The notes beneath the pieces are model-generated. The model saw only the letters and a list, made by a program, of their open reading frames with translations. It ran no database searches and had not been told where the DNA came from. Of a DNA stretch of 5,272 bases, positions 1-5,161 are shown in pieces. Position 1 is the first letter of the stretch. Every line of letters starts with the position of its first letter. Source of the DNA: an uncultured Lachnospiraceae bacterium (GTDB taxonomy: Bacteria > Bacillota > Clostridia > Lachnospirales > Lachnospiraceae); NCBI GenBank assembly GCA_902783295.1, contig CACZQT010000093.1, positions 1 to 5,272 on the forward strand. Reading direction: 5' to 3'. A program made the translations under genes and the position numbers.

Positions 1-1
1 A

Positions 2-118
2 GAGGACAGTGAGCCGGCAGCAGAAATAGCTTCGGAAGCTGAAGGCAGTGAGGCAGCGGCAGAAACAGCTTCAGAAACTGAAGACAGTGAAACAGCGGCA
101 GAAACAGAAAAACCTGCC
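2..118 (+). repeat. Three 39-base tandem units encoding 13-residue acidic repeats
   Basis: The units are 2-40, 41-79 and 80-118. Units 1 and 2 match over most of their length, as do units 2 and 3. The third diverges in its last four codons, where the protein ends. Differences between units are mostly single bases, many of them silent or conservative. The array may extend further left, outside the window. Because the period keeps the frame, copy-number changes would lengthen or shorten the tail without breaking the gene. Confidence 0.6.
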
Positions 119-121
119 TGA
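2..121 (+). CDS. C-terminal end of an unidentified protein with an acidic Glu/Ala/Ser/Thr repeat tail (5' partial)
   Basis: An open frame enters from the left edge and ends at TGA 119-121, giving 39 codons. The peptide is almost entirely Glu, Ala, Ser, Thr and Asp, and it is built from three successive 13-residue units (starting EDSEPAAE, EGSEAAAE and EDSETAAE). It ends EKPA. Such low-complexity acidic tails are usually disordered and say nothing about the catalytic or structural part of the protein, which lies outside the window, so I do not assign a function. The reading frame is supported by the 39-base repeat period, a multiple of three, and by the consistent acidic composition. The sugar kinase gene follows on the same strand after 98 bases, so the two may be cotranscribed, although a GC-rich hairpin lies between them. 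Confidence 0.6.
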   Translation, partial: EDSEPAAEIASEAEGSEAAAETASETEDSETAAETEKPA

Positions 122-165
122 TAGAAACAGAAGAACTCTAAGAGACAAAGAATACAGCGTTATAA

Positions 166-185
166 GCCTCCCTCCCGGAGGGGGC
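166..185 (+). other. GC-rich hairpin between the acidic-tail gene and the kinase
   Basis: Bases 168-174 can pair with 178-184, giving seven pairs including one G-T and a three-base loop. The left arm contains CCTCC twice. No T-run follows, so this is not a convincing intrinsic terminator. It could be a weak terminator, an mRNA stability or processing element between cotranscribed genes, or part of the leader of the kinase mRNA. Confidence 0.35.
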
Positions 186-203
186 CGGAAGAATAAACAT
201 TAT

Positions 204-209
204 GGAGGG
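204..209 (+). promoter_or_regulatory. Ribosome binding site of the kinase gene
   Basis: GGAGGG lies 10 bases before ATG 220. This spacing is slightly long but acceptable. An ATG at 210-212, right after it, is in another frame and opens no matching protein. In the kinase frame a TGA at 211-213 blocks any earlier start, so ATG 220 is the first possible start. The same six bases also occur at 177-182 beside their complement, which allows alternative pairing (see findings). Confidence 0.6.
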
Positions 210-219
210 ATGAACAGGG

Positions 220-1818
220 ATGAAACAGTCGGAAGTGATTACAGCCGGAAAAACCGCGCTGGGTATTGAACTGGGATCGACCCGCATTAAAGCAGTTCTT
301 ATAGACCATGCGGGAAGTGTATTGGCCACGGGCATTCATGACTGGGAGAATTCCCTGGTGGACGGGATCTGGACCTATGGACTGGATGAAGTAGAAACAG
401 GGATTCAGGACTGTTATGCCGATCTGAAAAAGAACGTAAAGGAAACGTATGGAATACAACTGACTACCGTTGGTGCGATTGGAATCTCCGCCATGATGCA
501 TGGCTATATCGCGCTGGATGCGGAAGGCCGCCAGCTGGCGCCTTTCCAGACCTGGCGCAACAGCAATACACAGGCTGCGGCAGATGAACTTACGGAAGAA
601 TTCCAGTTCAACATTCCTCTGCGCTGGACCATTGCCCATCTGTACCAGCGGATGCTGGATGGGGAAGAGCATGTGAAGGACGTGGATTTCGTGACAACTC
701 TGGACTCCTATGTCCACTGGAAACTGACAGGTGAAAAAGTTACAGGCATCGGCGATGCCTCCGGCATTTTCCCGATCGATTCCAAAGCGCTGGACTATGA
801 CGCGGAGATGATGGCGGCTTTCCAGAAGAAAGTGGAGAGCAGAGGTTACACCTGGAAGGCAAAGGACGTGCTGCCGAAGGTGCTGACAGCCGGACAGGAA
901 GCGGGCTGCCTGACAGAAGCCGGCGCTGCCTACCTGGATCCTTCGGGCGAACTGAAACCCGGCGTTCCCTGCTGCCCTCCAGAAGGAGATGCCGGCACGG
1001 GGATGGTCGCTACCAATTCCGTGGCGCCGCGTACCGGAAATGTTTCGGCCGGAACCAGTACCTTCGCCATGCTTGTCCTGGAAGAAGGGCTGAAGAAGCT
1101 GCATCGGGAAATCGATATGGTAACGACCCCGTCCGGCTATCCGGTAGCCATGTCCCATGCCAATAACGGCACGACGGACCTGAATGCCTGGGTGAAGATC
1201 TTCGGGGAATTCTGTGAACTGATGGGCATAGAGGCTTCCACGGGCGAATTATTCGAAAAGCTGTATACGCATTCACTCTCCGGTGACCCGGACTGCGGCG
1301 GACTTCTGGCATATGGCTATTACTCCGGTGAAGGGATTACCGGGCTTCATGAAGGCCGGCCCCTGTATGCAAGAATGCCGGAAAGCCGGTTTACACTCGC
1401 CAACCTGATGCGCTCTCATCTTTACGCTTCCCTTGGCGCCGTCAAGCTGGGCATGGATATCCTCCTGAAAGAAGAGAAGGTAAAGGTAGACCGGATCCTG
1501 GGTCATGGCGGCCTGTTCAAGACGGAAGGCGTGGCACAGCGATACTTGGCAGCGGCAGTCGGCGCACCGGTAACCGTTATGAAAAATGCCGGAGAAGGCG
1601 GCCCCTGGGGCATGGCCGTGCTGGCAGCATATCTGATCGACGGCAAAAAGGAATATGCCACCCTGGAAGAGTATCTGGAAAAGAAGATTTTCGCGGGACA
1701 GGAAGGGACAACAGCTGCTCCCACCCAGGAAGAAATCGATGGCTACGAAGCCTTTGCGGACCACTACCGCAAGGGCCTGGAGATCGAACGGACAGCTGTA
1801 CGGGATATGAACTGGTAA
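220..1818 (+). CDS. FGGY-family carbohydrate kinase (L-ribulokinase AraK-like or xylulokinase-like)
   Basis: This complete 532-residue cytoplasmic protein is predicted to phosphorylate a sugar, most likely a ketopentose, using ATP. The two-domain FGGY fold is evident. The N-terminal phosphate-binding motif is GIELGSTRIKAVLID (residues 15-29). A substrate-side segment with AMMHGY (91-96) and a TWRN motif (111-114) follows. EGDAGTG has Asp257, the likely catalytic base. GNVSAGTS (273-280) opens the second ATPase domain, GHGGLF lies at 428-433, and the adenine-side loop is GEGGPWGMA (458-466). The length suits the roughly 530-residue clostridial kinases often labelled xylulokinase, some of which act as the ribulokinase AraK in arabinose use. 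Sequence alone does not decide the substrate, and no isomerase, epimerase or transporter is visible alongside it, so no symbol is given. The start is fixed by an in-frame TGA just upstream. The coding sequence appears intact. Confidence 0.93.
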   Translation: MKQSEVITAGKTALGIELGSTRIKAVLIDHAGSVLATGIHDWENSLVDGIWTYGLDEVETGIQDCYADLKKNVKETYGIQLTTVGAIGISAMMHGYIALDAEGRQLAPFQTWRNSNTQAAADELTEEFQFNIPLRWTIAHLYQRMLDGEEHVKDVDFVTTLDSYVHWKLTGEKVTGIGDASGIFPIDSKALDYDAEMMAAFQKKVESRGYTWKAKDVLPKVLTAGQEAGCLTEAGAAYLDPSGELKPGVPCCPPEGDAGTGMVATNSVAPRTGNVSAGTSTFAMLVLEEGLKKLHREIDMVTTPSGYPVAMSHANNGTTDLNAWVKIFGEFCELMGIEASTGELFEKLYTHSLSGDPDCGGLLAYGYYSGEGITGLHEGRPLYARMPESRFTLANLMRSHLYASLGAVKLGMDILLKEEKVKVDRILGHGGLFKTEGVAQRYLAAAVGAPVTVMKNAGEGGPWGMAVLAAYLIDGKKEYATLEEYLEKKIFAGQEGTTAAPTQEEIDGYEAFADHYRKGLEIERTAVRDMNW

Positions 1819-1836
1819 TCTGGGATAAGATTTCGG

Positions 1837-1870
1837 TCAACACAGGATTGTTTATGAGAGTATAATACTC
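1837..1870 (+). promoter_or_regulatory. Promoter-like TATAAT inside a 13-base palindrome
   Basis: A perfect TATAAT at 1861-1866 sits within GAGTAT-A-ATACTC (1858-1870), a perfect inverted repeat around one central base. A poor -35 candidate, TCAACA (1837-1842, four of six bases matching TTGACA), lies 18 bases upstream. On the plus strand it could only drive a very short transcript ending at the hairpin 1898-1946, since no coding sequence follows. It may instead be a protein-binding dyad or chance AT-rich sequence. Confidence 0.25.
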
Positions 1871-1897
1871 GTATGACGGTTTTACCGCACAGATGTT

Positions 1898-1946
1898 AAC
1901 AAGTCAGCCCCGGCTTCTCACTGAGTGAGGCCGGGGCTGACTTGTT
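1898..1946. terminator. Long inverted repeat between convergent genes, probable bidirectional terminator
   Basis: The 16-base arm 1898-1913 pairs perfectly with 1931-1946. One further C-G pair (1914/1930), a two-base bulge, and a five-pair apical stem (1917-1921 with 1925-1929, loop TGA) complete it. It lies 79 bases after the kinase stop and 54 bases after the stop of the opposing secreted-protein gene, so it is placed to serve both. Neither strand has a clear T-run after the stem; the plus-strand arm ends in CTTGTT. Termination is therefore inferred from position and stem strength. Confidence 0.65.
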
Positions 1947-2000
1947 GTGGGACAAAGTACACATCCTTATGTCCTAAAACTAGATATAAAAACTACCAGG

Positions 2001-4181
2001 TTATTTAACAGTAACCTTTACCGTTGCGTATACACCGTTCTGGGCATACACATAGATTGTGGCGGTACCTTTTGCCACACCTTTTACGACGCCTTTTTTC
2101 GAAACGGTCGCGATTTTGGTGTTGCTGGATTCAAAACTAAGAGCACGGTGTTTCTTCAAAGCCAGCTTGGTATCTGCGCTGACCAGTTTTGCCTTGATCG
2201 TGTAGCTCTTTCCTTTTTTAATCGTGGCTTTCTTAGCGTCGACGGTGACTTTTTTCGGATTCGTCACCTTTCCGCCGGTGGTAGCTGCATGTACCACCTT
2301 GGACTTTGCAATCACCTGATCATAACCGTCGACCGTCTTTGTGGCGATTACCAGGAACTTGTAATATGTGCCCTTTTTCAGCTTTTTCAGAACCAGGGAT
2401 TTACCGGTGCTTTCTGACAGTTTTCTCATCTTGTTCTTCTTGCCGCAGGTATTTCCGTAAATGATGTATTTCTTGGCACCGGATACCTTAGCCCAACTGA
2501 CAGTCAACTGGTTGTTTTTCACTTTCTTTACGGTTGCTTTCAGCTTCCCGAATGTGGAATCAGCCGCGTCGCTGTCGCTGTTTTTGTTCTTCAGAATGGA
2601 GGCTTCTACATTCTTGGCGGAACTCTTATCAGACGATTCTGCAGCTTCGACTGCAGCCTTAGATTCGGCTGCTTTTTTCGCTTCTTCAGCTTCGGCCGCT
2701 TTCCTTGCTTCTTCAGCTTCGGCTGCTTTTCTTGCAGCTTCGGCTTCAGCCGCCGCTTTCTTTTCTGCAGCGATCTGGCTTTCTGCTGCTGCCAGCTTAT
2801 TCTTTGCCGCGCTGCTTACCAGCGCTTTCTGGGCATCTGTCAATGCATTATAGGCTGCGCGGGCGCTGGCTACCGTTGCTTCATCCGCCATGCCTGCATT
2901 AGTCGGCAAGGCGTTGAGCTTTTCTGTAACTGTGTCAGCTGCCGCCTGATTGGCTTTCGCCTCTAATTCTTCTTTAGACGGCTCCGTCGTGTAACCAACC
3001 GCGTAAGGGATAGATTCTTTACTGTAATTATAAAGGTGGAAGTAACATGTGCCGGACTGTACAGCCGTGAAAGTATATTGATAAATATCCTTTTCTTTAT
3101 ATATGAGCTCATCGTCTTTAGAGAGAGAGTTATCACTTTCACCGGGAGCCTGGAACTTGAAAATCGCAGTGGTTTCATCCAGGGTTAAGAAATTGTCAAT
3201 CCAGAAAGATATTGTTTCGCCTTTCTGTACATCAAACTGGAACCAGTCGTCCTCATCCACATCATAAGAATAATCAGTTCCGAAAAATGCTAAAGCTGAT
3301 TTTCCTTTTATTAGCTTCGTCGCAGAAGCACGACTGTTGTTTGACTCCAGCTCTATATCTTCCTTCTTTTCGAAAGAGAATGAATAGACGCTGGAAATAA
3401 CACCAGAGGTTACGTTAAAGGAGGCTTTGAAATCAAAATAGTATGTGCCCTTTCCCAAATAGACTTTATAGTTATAGGTATCCTGAAGCGCATTTTCCGG
3501 ATACCCAAGTCTGGCACCACCGACAACCGTGCCGTCGTCTGCATAGACAAGCAATTCCACTTTACCGTTGTTTCCATTGCTGGTACGTGGTGCAGACATG
3601 GTTAAGGTGACCATGCCATTTTCTGGAACTTCCACTTTGTTCAGGCAGACATCATTGTCGTTGGCTGCGGTCCAGGCTTTCATGTAGTCTTTGTCCAGTT
3701 CAGGTGTGAAAGCTGTTGCTTTGGTAAATCCATCCTGTGTGGCCGGAAAAGAACCATATTTACTACTGGTTATGGTTAGCTTACTTGTGTAAGCGCTTCC
3801 TGTATGCCAAGAACCAAGCGTAAAGTATTCCATGTAATACTTTACGGTATATTCACCAGGTGCATAACCGGAAATGTCCAGGTTGATAGTCTGGTTTATG
3901 ATACTTGAATCATAGGAGGAATAGGAAGGCGTAGAAGAAGCGATTATAGAATTTCCATTGTAAGAGGATCCGTAATATAATTCTACGTGCAGTTTTTCTC
4001 GATTGTATGTGCGGTAAACTGTAAATTCCAGGGCAAACGGGGTTCCTTGTTCAATAACGGTTCCTGACGGCGTCTTGCAGATGGCAAAGGGTTCGCTTGC
4101 AGCATGAACGGAACCGCTATGCAGCAAGATGAATCCCAGTAAAAGGAAGAAAACAGAGAAGATACAAGCATGTTTTTTCAT
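2001..4181 (-). CDS. Secreted multidomain protein: signal peptide, Ig-like/PPC-like domains, Ala/Glu/Lys helix, Fn3 and Big2 domains
   Basis: This is a complete 726-residue exported protein. Residues 1-27 form a signal peptide: KK, then a hydrophobic core (FFLLLGFILL), then VHA before Ala28. Residues 28-140 look like a beta-sandwich domain. Two PPC-like domains follow at about 150-270 and 275-398; the second has the typical ELESNNSRASATKL opening and DEDDWFQFDVQKGE core. Residues 405-470 resemble a small helical domain common in clostridial surface proteins (ALTDAQKALV). An Ala/Glu/Lys-rich helix spans 470-515. An Fn3-like domain (about 544-636, LTVSWAKVSGAKKYIIY) and a Big2 Ig-like domain (about 643-726) complete the chain. 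No LPXTG motif, C-terminal membrane helix, S-layer repeat or enzyme domain is visible, so a binding or structural extracellular role is inferred. It may bind the wall through its C-terminal domains. GGAGG six bases upstream supports this start. Its promoter shares a 19-base element with the HTH gene. Confidence 0.88.
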   Translation of the reverse strand: MKKHACIFSVFFLLLGFILLHSGSVHAASEPFAICKTPSGTVIEQGTPFALEFTVYRTYNREKLHVELYYGSSYNGNSIIASSTPSYSSYDSSIINQTINLDISGYAPGEYTVKYYMEYFTLGSWHTGSAYTSKLTITSSKYGSFPATQDGFTKATAFTPELDKDYMKAWTAANDNDVCLNKVEVPENGMVTLTMSAPRTSNGNNGKVELLVYADDGTVVGGARLGYPENALQDTYNYKVYLGKGTYYFDFKASFNVTSGVISSVYSFSFEKKEDIELESNNSRASATKLIKGKSALAFFGTDYSYDVDEDDWFQFDVQKGETISFWIDNFLTLDETTAIFKFQAPGESDNSLSKDDELIYKEKDIYQYTFTAVQSGTCYFHLYNYSKESIPYAVGYTTEPSKEELEAKANQAAADTVTEKLNALPTNAGMADEATVASARAAYNALTDAQKALVSSAAKNKLAAAESQIAAEKKAAAEAEAARKAAEAEEARKAAEAEEAKKAAESKAAVEAAESSDKSSAKNVEASILKNKNSDSDAADSTFGKLKATVKKVKNNQLTVSWAKVSGAKKYIIYGNTCGKKNKMRKLSESTGKSLVLKKLKKGTYYKFLVIATKTVDGYDQVIAKSKVVHAATTGGKVTNPKKVTVDAKKATIKKGKSYTIKAKLVSADTKLALKKHRALSFESSNTKIATVSKKGVVKGVAKGTATIYVYAQNGVYATVKVTVK
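2658..2738 (-). repeat. Three 27-base units encoding a 9-residue Ala/Glu/Lys helical repeat
   Basis: Residues 482-490, 491-499 and 500-508 of the secreted protein are AARKAAEAE, EARKAAEAE and EAKKAAESK. The charge pattern and absence of helix breakers predict a long continuous helix of the TolA or single-alpha-helix kind, acting as a spacer between the outer PPC-like part and the Fn3/Big2 part. The period is nine rather than seven, so a classical coiled coil is less certain. Confidence 0.6.
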
Positions 4182-4187
4182 AAAAAA

Positions 4188-4192
4188 CCTCC
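4188..4192 (-). promoter_or_regulatory. Ribosome binding site of the secreted-protein gene
   Basis: GGAGG on the minus strand is separated from ATG (4181-4179) by six bases, all T. Spacing and match are near ideal and fix the start, which is also followed directly by a good signal peptide. Confidence 0.8.
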
Positions 4193-4231
4193 AGAGATAT
4201 ATGAGTAAATGATTTTGCTAAAAGCAATAAG

Positions 4232-4237
4232 ATTATA
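4232..4237 (-). promoter_or_regulatory. -10 box of the secreted-protein gene
   Basis: A perfect TATAAT on the minus strand lies 50 bases before the start codon, predicting transcription from about 4225 and a leader of roughly 44 bases. At 17-base spacing the -35 position reads TAGTCC, a poor match, so the promoter probably needs an activator. The box sits inside the small dyad AAGAT-ATA-ATCTT (4229-4241). Exactly 20 bases upstream of it is the 19-base repeated element. Confidence 0.6.
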
Positions 4238-4257
4238 TCTTGTGGGCTGCGATTGGA

Positions 4258-4276
4258 CTATTAGCTGTCTGCATAA
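4258..4276 (-). promoter_or_regulatory. 19-base promoter element, copy 1 (upstream of the secreted-protein gene)
   Basis: The minus strand reads TTATGCAGACAGCTAATAG. The identical sequence occurs at 4956-4974. Relative to the predicted transcription start it covers about -51 to -33, where an activator that contacts RNA polymerase near -35 would bind. A loose dyad, TTA(T)GC-N5-GCTAA, is visible within it. The base run on its upstream side is AT-rich. Confidence 0.6.
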
Positions 4277-4335
4277 AGATAAAAATTTTTGGGATGAAAC
4301 TGTGCCCATACCGAATCAGGGCGGAGATGGTCGAC

Positions 4336-4381
4336 AGGGGAAGAGCCCATTCACGCTGCTGTGCGAATGGGCTCTTCCCTT
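4336..4381 (-). terminator. Long hairpin downstream of the HTH gene, probable terminator
   Basis: Bases 4336-4352 pair with 4365-4381 over 17 positions with a single G-T pair. A mismatch and a short apical stem with loop TGCT follow. It starts 43 bases after the stop of the minus-strand HTH gene and lies before the promoter of the next minus-strand gene, as expected for a terminator separating two transcription units. No T-run follows on the minus strand, so efficiency is uncertain. Confidence 0.65.
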
Positions 4382-4423
4382 ATCGTATTTTGGATACAGT
4401 GGAAATAATATTACGAATCGATA

Positions 4424-4855
4424 TCAGATCAACGTTTTTTCACCGGCATCGAACAGCAGATCATTGATTTCGAACAGCTCAAGTTTATTCATGATCCCGT
4501 ATATGATCACTGCGTCCCGTTTTTCTTTTGGATAGAGAGTTGCCTGCCTGCTTTGCTTGAGCAGATCCTGGGTTTCGTCCAGGGTGGCCTGCAGTCCAAT
4601 GCAAAGGCAGATCAGCCGGTCCCGGGAAGGGGTTCGCTGTCTGGAAAGGATCTGATACAGGTAGACACCGCTCATGCCTGCTTTTTTGGCCAGGGCTGAT
4701 TTCGGTATTTTTTTCTTTTGAATCATTTCTGCAATGACAGCTGTGGAGTCAGATGACTGGAAACATTCTTCGTTTTCAGATAAAAACTGCTGTAGAGAAG
4801 AAACGCTGCTTAGTTCAGAGTTTAAGTTGTCGGTGCTTTTTGGTTTCATTGTCAT
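4424..4855 (-). CDS. XRE-type helix-turn-helix regulator with conserved LYPKEKRDA tail region
   Basis: This 143-residue cytoplasmic protein is predicted to bind DNA. Residues 38-71 form the helix-turn-helix: an AVIAEMIQ helix, then SALAKKAGMSGVYLYQILS (53-71) containing the turn and recognition helix. RQRTPSRDRLICLCIGL (72-88) then packs behind it, as in Cro/C1-type folds. The C-terminal part with LYPKEKRDAVIIYGI (107-121) resembles a set of small Lachnospiraceae XRE proteins I recall from memory; no function is known to me. I chose ATG 4855 because AGGG (4863-4866) lies seven bases upstream and the TATAAT at 4930-4935 predicts a start of transcription near 4923. The frame could be read from TTG 4918, but that has no ribosome site and would leave almost no leader. 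An in-frame ATG at 4849 is possible. It shares a promoter element with the secreted-protein gene downstream and may regulate itself and that gene. Confidence 0.85.
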   Translation of the reverse strand: MTMKPKSTDNLNSELSSVSSLQQFLSENEECFQSSDSTAVIAEMIQKKKIPKSALAKKAGMSGVYLYQILSRQRTPSRDRLICLCIGLQATLDETQDLLKQSRQATLYPKEKRDAVIIYGIMNKLELFEINDLLFDAGEKTLI

Positions 4856-4862
4856 TATACTA

Positions 4863-4866
4863 CCCT
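4863..4866 (-). promoter_or_regulatory. Ribosome binding site deciding the HTH start
   Basis: AGGG (within GCAGGGTA) on the minus strand is seven bases before ATG 4855. It is a modest match but correctly spaced, and no comparable site precedes TTG 4918. Confidence 0.5.
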
Positions 4867-4929
4867 GCTTTAAATACTTTGGCTGTTCACGATCATTGAC
4901 GAGTTGAGATTTCGGCAAACGACAAGAAA

Positions 4930-4935
4930 ATTATA
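4930..4935 (-). promoter_or_regulatory. -10 box of the HTH gene
   Basis: A perfect TATAAT on the minus strand is preceded by TGT, giving an extended -10 (TGTTATAAT). It predicts transcription from about 4923 and a leader of about 68 bases to ATG 4855. The -35 position at 17-base spacing reads TAGCTT, a poor match. The 19-base element lies exactly 20 bases upstream, as at the secreted-protein promoter. Confidence 0.6.
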
Positions 4936-4955
4936 ACAGATTTTATGAAGAAAAG

Positions 4956-4974
4956 CTATTAGCTGTCTGCATAA
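4956..4974 (-). promoter_or_regulatory. 19-base promoter element, copy 2 (upstream of the HTH gene)
   Basis: The sequence is identical at all 19 positions to 4258-4276, in the same orientation, and at the same distance from the -10 box. The sequences on either side of the two copies are unrelated, so the element itself and its spacing appear to be what is conserved. This placement suggests the HTH gene is autoregulated or shares an activator with the secreted-protein gene. Confidence 0.6.
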
Positions 4975-4997
4975 TAATGTTTATCTTTGACGGAGAG

Positions 4998-5022
4998 GAA
5001 GACACCTGGCGGTTATGTCTTC
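4998..5022. other. Small hairpin in the divergent intergenic region
   Basis: GAAGACA (4998-5004) pairs with TGTCTTC (5016-5022) around an 11-base loop. GACAC (5001-5005) can alternatively pair with GTGTC (5023-5027). It lies upstream of the predicted dipeptidase transcription start, so it would only be transcribed from a more distant promoter. It could be a DNA-binding dyad or chance. Confidence 0.25.
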
Positions 5023-5084
5023 GTGTCATGGCACCCGGAGTTCAAGAAGCGTGAGCGATTCTTAAACTGATTTGTATCCGATGA

Positions 5085-5113
5085 TTGCGCAGCCGTTTTC
5101 TTTGTGATAGGAT
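5085..5113 (+). promoter_or_regulatory. Probable promoter of the dipeptidase gene
   Basis: TTGCGC (5085-5090), a 17-base spacer, and TAGGAT (5108-5113) preceded by TGA form an extended -10 promoter (TGATAGGAT). Transcription would start near 5120, giving a leader of about 40 bases. The -35 match is only three of six, so the extended -10 is the main support. Confidence 0.4.
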
Positions 5114-5144
5114 AAAAGAGATGGAAACATCGGAAGATTGTACC

Positions 5145-5152
5145 AAAGGAGG
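5145..5152 (+). promoter_or_regulatory. Ribosome binding site of the dipeptidase gene
   Basis: AAAGGAGG is a strong match nine bases before ATG 5162. A three-codon frame, ATG ATA TAG, occupies exactly the nine bases between the site and the start; it is probably incidental. Confidence 0.75.
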
Positions 5153-5161
5153 ATGATATAG

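Larger units (their letters stand above)
4856..5161. other. 305-base divergent intergenic region between the HTH and dipeptidase genes
   Basis: No convincing gene is present. From left to right it holds the HTH leader and ribosome site, the HTH -10 box, the second copy of the 19-base element, an AT-rich stretch, a small hairpin near 4998-5022, and a probable promoter and strong ribosome site for the dipeptidase. A minus-strand open frame across 5042-5242 overlaps the dipeptidase start and looks like a shadow. Confidence 0.7.

Noticed and set aside
160..1158. A 332-codon minus-strand open frame opposite the kinase gene
   Set aside because: It lies antisense to a clearly conserved kinase, shows no recognisable domain or ribosome site, and has the Cys/His/Arg-rich composition expected of an antisense shadow of a GC-rich gene.
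1947..2417. A 156-codon plus-strand open frame opposite the 3' end of the secreted-protein gene
   Set aside because: It overlaps the Fn3 and Big2 coding region on the other strand, has no ribosome site and no recognisable domain. The same applies to the plus-strand Ala/Ser-rich frame at 2461-2853, which merely mirrors the Ala/Glu/Lys repeat.
4209..4535. Plus-strand open frames over the HTH terminator and 3' end
   Set aside because: They run across the hairpin, the minus-strand promoter and the HTH coding region, and lack a ribosome site and any domain.
4258..4974. The 19-base direct repeats as attachment sites or target duplications of a small mobile element carrying the HTH gene
   Set aside because: No integrase, transposase or terminal inverted repeats are present, and both copies hold the same position relative to a -10 box, which promoter function explains better. 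An old duplication of the promoter cannot be fully excluded.
4975..5120. A riboswitch or T-box leader upstream of the dipeptidase
   Set aside because: Only one short hairpin was found, it lies upstream of the predicted transcription start, and no conserved riboswitch or T-box motif could be recognised.
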